Source of the DNA: Chitinophaga qingshengii
Lineage (GTDB): Bacteria; Bacteroidota; Bacteroidia; Chitinophagales; Chitinophagaceae
NCBI RefSeq assembly: GCF_014529935.1
Contig: NZ_JACVFC010000003.1
Span: 806,001 to 870,000 of the forward strand
Length of the DNA: 64,000 nt
Direction: 5' to 3'
Below the pieces are notes generated by a model. That model had not been told where the DNA came from and did not search any database. It worked only from the letters and a program-made list of their open reading frames with translations. Position numbers and translations under genes: made by a program. This document shows positions 1 to 12,501 of the stretch, piece by piece (position 1 is the stretch's first letter; every line of letters begins with the position of its first letter).

Positions 1-2
1 GA

Positions 3-3698
<3,696 letters not shown>

Positions 3699-3785
3699 AA
3701 TTAGATTTCCAAATGATCTGTCCCCGGGAACCAAAATAATCTGTTATCTTCGGAGGATATTTTGACGATTGTTTTTTGTGAACCT

Positions 3786-5174
3786 ATGTTATTGACGATT
3801 ACAACTACCCGTTACCCCGCCACAGACCTTGGCTATTTACTGCACAAACATCCGGCTAAGTTGCATACCTTTCCTTTGACAGCCGGTGAAGTACATGTTT
3901 TTTACCCGGAAGCTACGGAAGAGCGGTGTACCGCAGCATTGCTGCTGGACCTCGACCCGGTGCGGCTTACCCGCAAAAGTGCTGCGGGAGGCAACGATTT
4001 TGCCCTGGAACAATACGTAAACGACCGGCCTTACGTAGCCTCGTCCTTTATGAGCGCAGCCCTTTCCCAGGCCTATTCTTCGGCCATGAATGCCCGCTGT
4101 AAGGATAAACCGGAACTGGTAGAGCTGCCTTTACCCCTGGAAGTTAACCTGTCCGTACTGCCGGTCAACGGTGGCGAAACGCTGCTGCGCACCTTATTTG
4201 AACCACTCGGTTATGAAGTAAGCGTACAGTCCTTCCCGTTAGATACCCAATATCAGGAATGGGGACAAAGCCGTTATTACCAGGTAGCCCTGAAAAATAC
4301 ACTGCCGCTTTGGATGCTGTTATCGCAGCTATATGTGCTGATACCCGTGTGTGATAATGATAAACACTATTTCATCGGTAACCATGAAATTGAAAAACTC
4401 ATGGAGAAAGGGCGCGGCTGGCTCGACAACCATCCGGCTAAAGAACTGATTGTACGCCGTTATATGAAGCACCTGGGACCGCTTACCCGGCAAGCGCTCG
4501 GGCTGATTATGAGAGAAGAAGCGGAGCCGGAAGTAAACGATGAGATTCCCGTGCCAGTGGAAAAAATCCGCCTGCACGACCTGCGCCTGCAAACAGTGCG
4601 GGACCTGCTGCTGGAACACCAGGTGACCTCCGTGGCGGACCTGGGTTGTGGCGAAGGTAAACTGCTCCGCCTCCTGATGAACAAACCGGTCTTCACCCGT
4701 ATCCTGGGCATGGACGTGAGTTACCGCGCGCTGGAGATCGCACGCGATAAACTGAAACTGGAACGCCTCTCTGAACGCCAGCAACAACGACTGACACTGA
4801 TACAAGGCTCTTTATTGTATAAAGATAAACGTCTGTCAGGTTTCGAAGCGGCCACACTGGTAGAGGTAATCGAACACCTGGACCCGCCGCGCCTGGCCAT
4901 TTTGGAGAAAGTAGTATTTGAATACGCCCGCCCGTCTATGGTGATTGTCACCACCGTGAACGCAGAGTTTAATATTAAATATGAAAGCCTCACGCCCGGC
5001 GCTTTCCGGCACAACGACCACCGCTTCGAGTGGACACGACCGGAATTTGAAGCATGGGCTACTACCATAGCCGATCGTTTTGGTTATACTGTTACCTTCC
5101 GGCCGCTGGGCGAATGGGACGATGCCGTAGGCGCACCCAGCCAGCTGGCCCTGTTTATAATTGCAGCTGCATGA
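3786..5174 (+). CDS. hen1: 3'-terminal RNA ribose 2'-O-methyltransferase Hen1
   Basis: Bacterial Hen1 methylates the 2'-OH of the 3' end left at a broken RNA, so that the repaired RNA resists the same ribotoxin. The protein has the typical N-terminus MLLTITTT followed by ATDLGYLLHKHP, then an N-terminal domain, then a SAM-binding methyltransferase domain with VADLGCGEGKLLRLL (about residues 281-295) and the metal-binding VEVIEHLDPPRL followed by further histidines. I chose ATG 3786 because this is how the family begins. An in-frame TTG at 3762 follows a GGAGG sequence and would add eight residues; it sits almost on the predicted transcription start and is less likely. The stop overlaps the next start (ATGA), so the gene is coupled to the nucleotidyltransferase and Pnkp genes. 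Confidence 0.93.
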   Translation: MLLTITTTRYPATDLGYLLHKHPAKLHTFPLTAGEVHVFYPEATEERCTAALLLDLDPVRLTRKSAAGGNDFALEQYVNDRPYVASSFMSAALSQAYSSAMNARCKDKPELVELPLPLEVNLSVLPVNGGETLLRTLFEPLGYEVSVQSFPLDTQYQEWGQSRYYQVALKNTLPLWMLLSQLYVLIPVCDNDKHYFIGNHEIEKLMEKGRGWLDNHPAKELIVRRYMKHLGPLTRQALGLIMREEAEPEVNDEIPVPVEKIRLHDLRLQTVRDLLLEHQVTSVADLGCGEGKLLRLLMNKPVFTRILGMDVSYRALEIARDKLKLERLSERQQQRLTLIQGSLLYKDKRLSGFEAATLVEVIEHLDPPRLAILEKVVFEYARPSMVIVTTVNAEFNIKYESLTPGAFRHNDHRFEWTRPEFEAWATTIADRFGYTVTFRPLGEWDDAVGAPSQLALFIIAAA

Positions 5175-6250
5175 TGACATATACAACTTTAAAAGAACAC
5201 CGGGAATACCTGCTGCTGGAATGTATCAGCGGAAGTAAGGCTTATAACCTGCACGTACCAACGTCGGACACCGACCTGAAAGGCGTGTTTATCCTGCCAC
5301 AGGCAGAAGTATATGGTATGAGCTTCACCGATCAGGTGGCCAATGAAAGCAACGATGAAGTATACTTTGAAATAAAACGTTTCCTGGAACTGCTGGAGAA
5401 AAACAATCCCAACATCCTGGAACTGTTGAGTACGCGGAAAGAAAGTCTGTTGTTCCGTCACCCGCTGATGGACCTGATCAAAGCGGAAGATTTCCTGTCA
5501 CGCTTATGCATGGATACTTTCGCCGGATACGCTCAAACACAGATCAAAAGAGCGCGTGGCCTCAACAAAAAGATTAACCAGTCATTTTCGGAAACACGAA
5601 AAGACATCCTCGAGTTTTGTTACGTGGTGCAGGGCAGCCAGAGCGTACCGCTCAAACAATGGCTGGCGGCTAATCAGCTGCAGCAGGAAGACTGCGGCAT
5701 TTCTAAGATAGATCATTTCCGCGATGCCTATGCCTTGTTTCACCGCTACCAGTTTCCGCGGCCGGTAAGCCTGAAAGGACTGGTGTCCGGTGAACAGGCC
5801 AATGATGTGCAGTTGAGCGCTATTCCCAAAGGCGTAGAACCGGTGGCGGTCATGCATTTTAACAAGGACGGCTACACGGTGTATTGTAAAGAGTTTGCTT
5901 CCTACTGGGAATGGGTGGAGCATCGGAACGAAGCCCGTTATCAGCATAACCAGCAACTGGGCGCAGACTACGACAGCAAACACATGATGCATACCTTCCG
6001 GTTATTGACCATGGCAGAAGAGATAGCCCTTTACCGCGAAGTAAGGGTGTTCCGGGAAGACCGGGATTTCCTGCTGCGCATCCGCAACGGGGAATTTACC
6101 TACGACACGCTGTTGCAGATGGCCACCGAAAAATTAACGAACATACAGGAACTGTATGCAAAATCAAGCCTGCCGGAACGCCCGGACCCGGCTTTGGCGC
6201 AGCAGCTCTTAATTAAGATCAGAGAAGAGTTTTATGGCAAGAAGAAATAA
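5171..6250 (+). CDS. DNA polymerase beta superfamily nucleotidyltransferase (COG3541/YcgL-like)
   Basis: A 359-residue protein with the minimal nucleotidyltransferase signature near its N-terminus: GSKAYNL, then PTSDTDLKGVF, where GS and the D-x-D pair would bind metal and NTP. The rest is helical and matches what I know of the COG3541 predicted nucleotidyltransferases. It lies inside an operon between hen1 and pnkp, overlapping the first by four bases (ATGA) and the second by 17 bases. That context suggests a role in RNA 3'-end repair or modification, but the substrate is not known and this is inference. ATG 5174 is an equally placed alternative start. Confidence 0.8.
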   Translation: MMTYTTLKEHREYLLLECISGSKAYNLHVPTSDTDLKGVFILPQAEVYGMSFTDQVANESNDEVYFEIKRFLELLEKNNPNILELLSTRKESLLFRHPLMDLIKAEDFLSRLCMDTFAGYAQTQIKRARGLNKKINQSFSETRKDILEFCYVVQGSQSVPLKQWLAANQLQQEDCGISKIDHFRDAYALFHRYQFPRPVSLKGLVSGEQANDVQLSAIPKGVEPVAVMHFNKDGYTVYCKEFASYWEWVEHRNEARYQHNQQLGADYDSKHMMHTFRLLTMAEEIALYREVRVFREDRDFLLRIRNGEFTYDTLLQMATEKLTNIQELYAKSSLPERPDPALAQQLLIKIREEFYGKKK

Positions 6251-8834
6251 TTTGTCTCATATATCCATTCCGGAATTGTCGCTGGTATTGCTGGTAGGCC
6301 CGTCAGGCGCCGGCAAATCCACCTTTGCCCGGAAATATTTTAAACCTACGGAGATCATCTCTTCCGATGTATGCCGTGGTTTGATCAGCGATGATGAAAA
6401 TAATCAGATCGTATCCGCAGATGCTTTTGAAGTGGCGCGTATGATCGCGGCTAAACGGCTCAAACATGGTTTACTTACCGTGATCGACGCTACCAACGTA
6501 CAACCGGAGAGCCGTAAGGACTGGATAAAGCTGGCCCGTGAGTACCATGTACTGCCGGTAGCCATTGTATTGAATTTACCGGAAGACGTGTGCAGTAAGC
6601 GAAACGCCGTTCGCCCTGACCGTAACTTCGGTAAACACGTCATTCCGCAGCAGATCAGTCAGCTGAAACGTAACCTGCGTCACCTCAAGGAAGAAGGCTT
6701 TCGCCACATTTATGAAATGCGTTCGGAAGAAGAGGTGAGCGCACTGGAAACTATTACCCGTACGCCTTTATACAACAATAAAAAGGATGAACACGGGCCG
6801 TTCGATATTATCGGCGATGTACATGGTTGTTATGACGAACTGTGTACACTCCTGGAAAAACTGGGCTACGGCATAGACCGGGAACATGCGGAACTAATCA
6901 GCGCACCGCATACAACTAACGAAGACGGATATACGAGAGTGCGGAAGCCTTTGTTCGTCGGCGACCTGGTAGACAGAGGACCGGCTTCTCCGCAGGTATT
7001 ACGCCTGGTGATGAATATGGTCAGCAATGGTACTGGCCTTTGTGTACCCGGCAACCACGACGCCAAGTTGCTGAAATGGCTCAACGGCAAACAGGTACAA
7101 CTGAAACACGGATTGGAAAAAACCGTGGAGCAGCTGGGAGCAGAGCCGCCGGAATTCCTGGAAGCGCTGAAAACCTTCCTCGATGGCCTGATCAGTCACT
7201 ATGTACTGGACGACGGTAAATTGGTGGTCGCCCACGCTGGCCTCAAGGAAAGCATGCAGGGCCGTGGCTCCGGTGCTGTACGGGAGTTCTGTATGTATGG
7301 TGAAACTACCGGGGAAATTGACGAATTCGGTTTGCCGGTACGTTATAACTGGGCGCAGGAATACAAAGGCAAAGCCATGGTGGTGTATGGGCATACGCCG
7401 GTACCCGAAGCGCAGTGGCTGAACCGTACCATTGATATTGATACAGGCTGTGTTTTCGGTGGTAAACTAACCGCTATGCGTTACCCGGAACGGGAACTCA
7501 TATCCGTTCCTGCATTGGAACAGTACGCAGTGCCGGCCCGTCCCATCGGCTACAACGCCAGTAGCAGCCTGAGTATCCAGCAACAATACGATGGCGTGCT
7601 CGACATTGCTGATTTTATCGGCAAAAAGTTGGTTGATACCCGCTTCAGCCATACCATTACCATACGGGAGGAGAATAGTATTGCGGCACTGGAAGTGATG
7701 AGCCGTTTTGCCATCAATCCCCGCTGGATGATTTATCTGCCGCCAACGATGTCGCCGGTAGAAACGGCGACCCTGCCGGGATTACTGGAACATCCAACGG
7801 GTGGACTGCAGTATTTCCGCGAGGCTGGCGTGGAGAAAGTGGTGTGTGAAGAAAAACACATGGGCTCCAGGGCAATCGTAGTGGTATGCAAAGATGAAGC
7901 GGCAGCCCTGCAACGTTTTGGGGTGGATGGAGAAGGTATTGGTGTGGTATATACCCGCACCGGCCGTAGTTTCTTTACCGACAAAACATTGGAGCAGGCT
8001 TTCCTGGCCCGTGTGAATGCGGCACTGGAGGCATCCGGATTTTATACCGATTTCGAAACGGACTGGGTATGCCTGGATTGTGAGCTGATGCCATGGAGCG
8101 CTAAAGCGCAGGCATTGCTGCAACAACAATATGCAGCCGTAGGCACCGCAGCGGGACAGGCATTGCCGGTGGTGAATGCGGCGCTGGAACAGGCAGTTCT
8201 CAACAATGTTCCTGCTCAGCTGTTATTGGAGAAGTACCGCAGCCGCCAGGAGCAGGTGACGGACTATATTGCCGCTTACCGGCAGTATTGCTGGCCGGTC
8301 AACAAGCTGGAAGACTACAAGCTGGCGCCTTTCCATATCATGGCCACCGAAGGCAAAACCTATTTCGATAAAGACCATGAATGGCATATGAGCACTATCC
8401 GGAAAGTATGTGAAGCTGATCCGGCCTTGTTGCTGGCTACGTCTTACCGGGTAGTAACTATCGGTAATGAAGAAAGCGAGCAGTCGGCGATTGACTGGTG
8501 GGAAAAGCTCACCGCAGCGGGAGGAGAAGGTATGGTGATAAAACCGTACACCTTCCTTTCCAAAGATGCCCGCGGATTAATACAGCCGGCCGTAAAAGTA
8601 CGGGGCAAAAATTATCTTCGTATTATTTATGGTCCGGAATATGATGCGCCGGAGAACCTGGCCCGTCTGCGCTCAAGAGGCCTGGGAACCAAACGCTCAC
8701 TGGCTTTGCGGGAGTTTGCATTGGGACTGGAAGGATTGGAAAGATTCGTGGGAAAGGAGCCACTGCAAATGGTGCATCAGTGCGTTTTTGGTATCTTAGC
8801 GCTCGAAAGTGAGCCGGTAGACCCCCGGTTGTAA
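6234..8834 (+). CDS. pnkp: Polynucleotide kinase-phosphatase-ligase Pnkp
   Basis: An 866-residue three-domain RNA-repair enzyme. The kinase P-loop GPSGAGKS is at residues 22-29. The calcineurin-type phosphatase has GDVHG (about 193), GDLVDRG (about 242), GNHD (about 272) and VYGHTP. The C-terminal adenylyltransferase/ligase domain carries EEKHMGSRAIVV (about 539-550), whose lysine is the expected AMP acceptor, and EGMVIKPY further on. The length is that of known bacterial Pnkp. With Hen1 it heals and seals tRNA-like breaks: 5'-phosphorylation, removal of 2',3'-phosphate, then ligation together with Hen1. Third gene of the operon; a short gap then leads to an oxidoreductase that may be read through but is not part of the repair system. 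Confidence 0.95.
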   Translation: MARRNNLSHISIPELSLVLLVGPSGAGKSTFARKYFKPTEIISSDVCRGLISDDENNQIVSADAFEVARMIAAKRLKHGLLTVIDATNVQPESRKDWIKLAREYHVLPVAIVLNLPEDVCSKRNAVRPDRNFGKHVIPQQISQLKRNLRHLKEEGFRHIYEMRSEEEVSALETITRTPLYNNKKDEHGPFDIIGDVHGCYDELCTLLEKLGYGIDREHAELISAPHTTNEDGYTRVRKPLFVGDLVDRGPASPQVLRLVMNMVSNGTGLCVPGNHDAKLLKWLNGKQVQLKHGLEKTVEQLGAEPPEFLEALKTFLDGLISHYVLDDGKLVVAHAGLKESMQGRGSGAVREFCMYGETTGEIDEFGLPVRYNWAQEYKGKAMVVYGHTPVPEAQWLNRTIDIDTGCVFGGKLTAMRYPERELISVPALEQYAVPARPIGYNASSSLSIQQQYDGVLDIADFIGKKLVDTRFSHTITIREENSIAALEVMSRFAINPRWMIYLPPTMSPVETATLPGLLEHPTGGLQYFREAGVEKVVCEEKHMGSRAIVVVCKDEAAALQRFGVDGEGIGVVYTRTGRSFFTDKTLEQAFLARVNAALEASGFYTDFETDWVCLDCELMPWSAKAQALLQQQYAAVGTAAGQALPVVNAALEQAVLNNVPAQLLLEKYRSRQEQVTDYIAAYRQYCWPVNKLEDYKLAPFHIMATEGKTYFDKDHEWHMSTIRKVCEADPALLLATSYRVVTIGNEESEQSAIDWWEKLTAAGGEGMVIKPYTFLSKDARGLIQPAVKVRGKNYLRIIYGPEYDAPENLARLRSRGLGTKRSLALREFALGLEGLERFVGKEPLQMVHQCVFGILALESEPVDPRL

Positions 8835-8864
8835 AAGTTACTATTACATCAAACAAAGAAGCAT

Positions 8865-9815
8865 ATGAAAGCCATTGCCGTATCTGAATTTAAAGGGATT
8901 CCTACCCTGATGGATTTGCCCAAACCCGCCATAAGACCAGGCGCTGTATTAATTAAAGTACAGGCTGCCGGCATCAACCCGTTCGACTGGAAGATGATAG
9001 ACGGTATTATGAACAACGGAAAAACGCCGCATCAGTTCCCCCTGATCATGGGTGTTGACGGCGCCGGTATCATCGATGAGGTAGGAGAAGGGGTAACCCG
9101 CTTTAAAAAAGGTGACCTGGTATATGGACAGTTCATTCATATGCCTATCGGCGAAGGTTCTTATGCTGAATATGCTATTGTGCCGGAGAAATCCGGTCTT
9201 ACGATGGCGCCCATGCGGATAAGCCCCGAAGAAGCGGCTGCAGTGCCTACTTCAGGGATGACCGCCCTGCAGATGATTGACAAACTCAAACTGAAAAAAG
9301 GCGATGTCATCCTGATTAACGGCGCTACCGGCGGCGTGGGGTCTTTCGCTACGCAGATAGCTGCCGCCAAAGGGCTGAAAGTGCTGGCCACTGTAGGAGA
9401 TGATGCCGCAGCCAAACGTATGCATCACCTGGGCGCTGCTGTCACCATCAACTATAAGAAGGCCCCGGTTTTTGACCAGGTGAAGGCGAAGTACCCACAG
9501 GGTATCGACGGGCTTATTGACCTTGTCAGCAATAAAGAGGACTTTCATCACAACCTGGACCTGTTAAAGGAAGGTGGCGGCGCATTCACCACGGTGTTCG
9601 TGGCCGATGAAGAGGGCATGAAAGCGAGAAACCTGCACGGCGGCAATTTTGAAACAGAAGGCGGTCCGCAGGCGCTGGATCAGCTGTCCCGGCTGATAGA
9701 CCAGGGACAGATCAAAGTGCCGGTAGAGAACCGTATTAAGCTGGAAGATGTACCCGGCGCGATTGAGGCCAGCCGGAATGGAAAGGCTACCGGGAAGACC
9801 GTTATTGTATTTTGA
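8865..9815 (+). CDS. Zinc-type alcohol dehydrogenase / quinone oxidoreductase family protein
   Basis: A 316-residue medium-chain dehydrogenase/reductase. It has the GroES-like N-terminal half (AAGINPFDWKMIDG, GVDGAGIIDEVGEGV) and a Rossmann half with GATGGVGSFATQIAAAKG for NADPH. The cysteine and histidine ligands of catalytic zinc are absent, which places it with the zinc-free quinone oxidoreductases. The substrate cannot be told from sequence. It follows pnkp by 30 bases and ends at a long hairpin shared with the convergent manA. Confidence 0.85.
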   Translation: MKAIAVSEFKGIPTLMDLPKPAIRPGAVLIKVQAAGINPFDWKMIDGIMNNGKTPHQFPLIMGVDGAGIIDEVGEGVTRFKKGDLVYGQFIHMPIGEGSYAEYAIVPEKSGLTMAPMRISPEEAAAVPTSGMTALQMIDKLKLKKGDVILINGATGGVGSFATQIAAAKGLKVLATVGDDAAAKRMHHLGAAVTINYKKAPVFDQVKAKYPQGIDGLIDLVSNKEDFHHNLDLLKEGGGAFTTVFVADEEGMKARNLHGGNFETEGGPQALDQLSRLIDQGQIKVPVENRIKLEDVPGAIEASRNGKATGKTVIVF

Positions 9816-9817
9816 AA

Positions 9818-9900
9818 TTTGACTATTTAATTATTTAAAAATTTAGGGAGCTGTTTATAATAAGCAGCTCCCTAAATTTTTAAATAACTAAATAGTCAAA
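9818..9900. terminator. Long hairpin between convergent genes
   Basis: Two 36-base arms (9818-9853 and 9865-9900) are inverted copies with one mismatch around an 11-base loop. The core AGGGAGCTG/CAGCTCCCT is flanked by A/T tracts, so it can end transcription from both sides. It is one of several extra-long palindromes in this window. Confidence 0.75.
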
Positions 9901-9903
9901 TAC

Positions 9904-11112
9904 CTAAATTTTCACCGGAACCGTTGCCTTGAATATTTCTACGCTGTCAGTCGTAGTGATCTCATAGCTTTCGCCATAGGCAGCCAGTATACATTGTCCT
10001 TTATGGAGAGACAATGTATCAGAACCTTTGGCAGTAGCGCTGCCGTTCATGACGATCATGATTTCAGCGGCTTTAGCAGTGTATTGATAGGCTTGTCCTG
10101 CTTTCAGATCGATTTTGCTGACCACAAAATCAGGCGCCGGTGTAGGATAGATTTTTTCCAGTCCGCCGGAGATACTATCACCCTGGAGCACGTTCGGATG
10201 TACTGCCTCAAAGCGTGTATGTTTCAGCAGTTCAGGTACGTCCACATGTTTGGGGGTAAGACCGCCGCGCAGCACATTGTCTGAATTGGCCATCAGCTCT
10301 ACGTTCTGGCCTTCCAGGTAGGCGTGCGGGATGCCGGCGTCCTGGAACACGGCTTGTCCGGGTTGTACATGAACGATGTTAAAGAAATAGATAGAGAAGA
10401 TACCTCTGTCGATAACGTCCGCACTGTTGGGATCGTTGAGTACCGCGCGGGCAGCCCAGAATCCCGGATCAGACTTAGGCAGTTTACCGGCTCTGTAGTC
10501 CGGTATCAGGCGGTCGGTGAGCGGACGGAGAATGATGTTTACCAGTCCCTGTGGCATTTCCATCACACTTTTGTAGAGACCGAAATAACCTTCTTTTTCG
10601 TATATACCTACCAGTGAGGTGAACTCCGCTACGTCCTGTAATACTTCCTTGAGTTTATCTTCCGGCAGGAAACCATGCAGCAGCCAGAATTCGCTGAGGG
10701 CCACCATGATTTCCGGTTTGTGGTTGGCATCTTTATAATTACGGTTTGGTGCATTGAGCGGGATACCTGCTGCATTTTCACGGGCGAAGCCTTTCTCTGC
10801 TTCTTCTTTGGTTGGATGCACCTGGATAGAGAGCATGTCTTTTACATCCAGTATTTTAAACAGGTAGGGCAGTTCCTGGAACTGTTGCCATACCTGAGGA
10901 CCGACGATGCCTGCCGGATCTTGTTGTATCAGCTCATTCATAGGCACCGGACCATTGCTGGTCGTGATGGTGGACGGTGCACTGGGATGTGCGCCCATCC
11001 AGTATTCTGCACTGGGTTTTTCCGATGGGGTTATTCCCAGCAAAGAAGGGATGTAGGTAGCACCACCCCAGGCATAATGCTGAATTTTTCCATCCAGTCT
11101 GAATAATTTCAT
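9904..11112 (-). CDS. manA: Mannose-6-phosphate isomerase, class I
   Basis: A 402-residue type I phosphomannose isomerase that interconverts fructose-6-phosphate and mannose-6-phosphate, feeding GDP-mannose and glycan synthesis. Seen are the N-terminus KIQHYAWGG, the zinc-site region IQVHPTKEEAEKG, HKPEIMVAL and the late catalytic region AGIPHAYLEGQNVELMANSDNVLRGGLTPKHVDV. Length and motif order match the family. It stands alone and is divergent from yraN. Confidence 0.95.
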   Translation of the reverse strand: MKLFRLDGKIQHYAWGGATYIPSLLGITPSEKPSAEYWMGAHPSAPSTITTSNGPVPMNELIQQDPAGIVGPQVWQQFQELPYLFKILDVKDMLSIQVHPTKEEAEKGFARENAAGIPLNAPNRNYKDANHKPEIMVALSEFWLLHGFLPEDKLKEVLQDVAEFTSLVGIYEKEGYFGLYKSVMEMPQGLVNIILRPLTDRLIPDYRAGKLPKSDPGFWAARAVLNDPNSADVIDRGIFSIYFFNIVHVQPGQAVFQDAGIPHAYLEGQNVELMANSDNVLRGGLTPKHVDVPELLKHTRFEAVHPNVLQGDSISGGLEKIYPTPAPDFVVSKIDLKAGQAYQYTAKAAEIMIVMNGSATAKGSDTLSLHKGQCILAAYGESYEITTTDSVEIFKATVPVKI

Positions 11113-11155
11113 AAAGACGATTTACGGGTTTATGTTTAATGCATTTTCAGGCCAC

Positions 11156-11169
11156 TCCGCCGCGGCGGA
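11156..11169. promoter_or_regulatory. GC-rich palindrome between manA and yraN
   Basis: TCCGCCGCGGCGGA is a perfect 14-base palindrome in an otherwise AT-rich divergent gap, 44 bp upstream of manA. It could be an operator or a leader hairpin; nothing ties it to a known regulator. Confidence 0.3.
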
Positions 11170-11276
11170 AGCTACAATCAGCGTGCACTGATAACGCACT
11201 GCAAATTACCGTCAAATTATTCAGATTATTAAACGCCGGAGTGCTAAATAGTTGAAATGCAATAGGAAAATATCCC

Positions 11277-11284
11277 TATCTTTC
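11277..11284 (+). promoter_or_regulatory. -7 promoter element of yraN (near-consensus)
   Basis: TATCTTTC differs from the Bacteroidota -7 consensus TAnnTTTG at the last base. It places the transcript start near 11290, after the in-frame GTG at 11287 and before ATG 11311, and so supports the ATG as yraN start. Confidence 0.45.
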
Positions 11285-11310
11285 CGGTGTTTGTTAAACC
11301 ATTTCTCCTG

Positions 11311-11658
11311 ATGAACAAGCTGGAAACGGGCCGGGAAGGTGAACGTATCGCACGGGAATATGTGCAGCGCAGTTGTCGTATCCGTCATACCAACTGGAAA
11401 TACGGCAGAAAGGAAATTGATATCATCGCCGAAAAAGGCCAAACCATTTATTTTATTGAGGTCAAAACCCGCAACAGTAATCGTTTTGGCTGGCCGGAAG
11501 AGGCGGTGGACGCCGCCAAGCAGGAACATATACAATCGGTGGCGGAGGCTTATCTGTGGCAGTTTAAATTATATCCGGAGGCCATCCGGTTTGATATTAT
11601 TGCTATCACCTTTACTGACGATGGGCACGAATTAATGCATCTGCGGGATGTATTTTAA
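11311..11658 (+). CDS. yraN: YraN family (UPF0102) nuclease-like protein
   Basis: A 115-residue protein with the UPF0102 pattern GREGERIAREYV, then RKEIDIIAEKGQTIYFIEVKTR, which carries the D-(x)n-E-x-K core of a restriction-endonuclease-like fold, then RFGWPEEAV. Members are conserved and often lie near rnhB, but no function is settled. The longer frame from GTG 11287 would add eight residues but begins before the predicted transcription start. Confidence 0.88.
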   Translation: MNKLETGREGERIAREYVQRSCRIRHTNWKYGRKEIDIIAEKGQTIYFIEVKTRNSNRFGWPEEAVDAAKQEHIQSVAEAYLWQFKLYPEAIRFDIIAITFTDDGHELMHLRDVF

Positions 11659-11992
11659 ATATTTACATCGATTGCAGAAAATGAAAGAGCCGATGGACGT
11701 GTCGTTTCGCGCTGGGCATGTTTTAGCAACGTATTACGTTAACTAATACTTAACAAAATAAACACTTATAATCTATGTTTAATAAAAGATATTTTTATAT
11801 CTTTGCCCTGCAAAAAAAGAACCCCTGTGATGTATCATTAACCCGTGTAAAAATGGGGCTGTTATATCCGCTTATATCTCCGCTCATCAGCGAAATCAAC
11901 TTTAATCATGGCTGATCGGCGGTTAATCATCTCCCTGGAAAAACTCCGTACAACACCTGGTAAGGTTTTGTTCATCATATAAATCAATTATT
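11659..11992. other. 334-bp gap with one promoter
   Basis: No convincing gene is seen between yraN and the small secreted-type gene. The gap holds a consensus -7 element at 11798-11805 and about 185 bases of leader before the ATG, long enough to hold a structured 5' UTR, though I find no recognisable riboswitch. Confidence 0.5.
11798..11805 (+). promoter_or_regulatory. Promoter, -7 element TATCTTTG
   Basis: Exact match to the Bacteroidota -7 box TAnnTTTG, just after an AT-rich run. It would drive the small gene at 11993. Confidence 0.6.
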
Positions 11993-12322
11993 ATGAACTT
12001 ATGGAGCTTAGTTTTCTTTATTCAACAGACGATGGGAGTGGTAGCCTTCAGCAACAGCCATAGTTTACCGTGCAGGATCATTCAGGAGCAGCCTTATAGT
12101 GACCGGCTCTTTGTGCAAATGGAGGGAATAGGAGAAGAGGGGAATCCGGTACTGACAATACTAGACAATCATCACTCACCTGTGCGCATCATTCCTATTG
12201 CGCCAAACAGCATATCAGCGGGGCAACTGGTATGTCTGCCCGGATTATCAGCCGGAACATATACTGCCCGTGTAACCGTGGCCGGAAGGGTCGCAGAAAA
12301 AAATATCGAAATAAGACAGTAA
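11993..12322 (+). CDS. Small protein with a C-terminal beta-sandwich-like segment, unknown function
   Basis: 109 residues. The N-terminus is hydrophobic (LWSLVFFIQQTMGVVAF) and could be a signal peptide. The C-terminal stretch LVCLPGLSAGTYTARVTV followed by EKNIEIRQ resembles the end of Por/T9SS sorting domains, which usually contain LPAGTYxVxV and a final KxxxR-type tail. That likeness is weak. It may be a secreted or outer-membrane-associated protein; no function can be given. Confidence 0.5.
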   Translation: MNLWSLVFFIQQTMGVVAFSNSHSLPCRIIQEQPYSDRLFVQMEGIGEEGNPVLTILDNHHSPVRIIPIAPNSISAGQLVCLPGLSAGTYTARVTVAGRVAEKNIEIRQ

Positions 12323-12351
12323 GCTGTCTTACGCTTTCGGGAGTCATATTG

Positions 12352-12495
12352 ATTTAGGGATTTTCTGATTTACGATTTTTTGATTTTGGGGAGATGTAAC
12401 TTCCTGTACATTAAAAATTCGTAAATCAGAAGATCCCTAAATATTTTATATTTCCCCAAAATCAAAAATTCGTAAATCAAAAAATTCCTAAATGT
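12352..12495. repeat. Compound long palindrome before purB
   Basis: An AT-rich gap in which the module GATTTACGA-TTTTTGATTTTGGGGA can pair with two downstream partners: an AAATTCGTAAATCAGAAGATCCC copy near 12415-12440 and a TCCCCAAAATCAAAAATTCG copy near 12456-12480. The two pairings overlap, so alternative hairpins are possible. It lies between convergent genes and probably ends transcription from both. Confidence 0.6.
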
Positions 12496-12501
12496 TATGT
12501 T

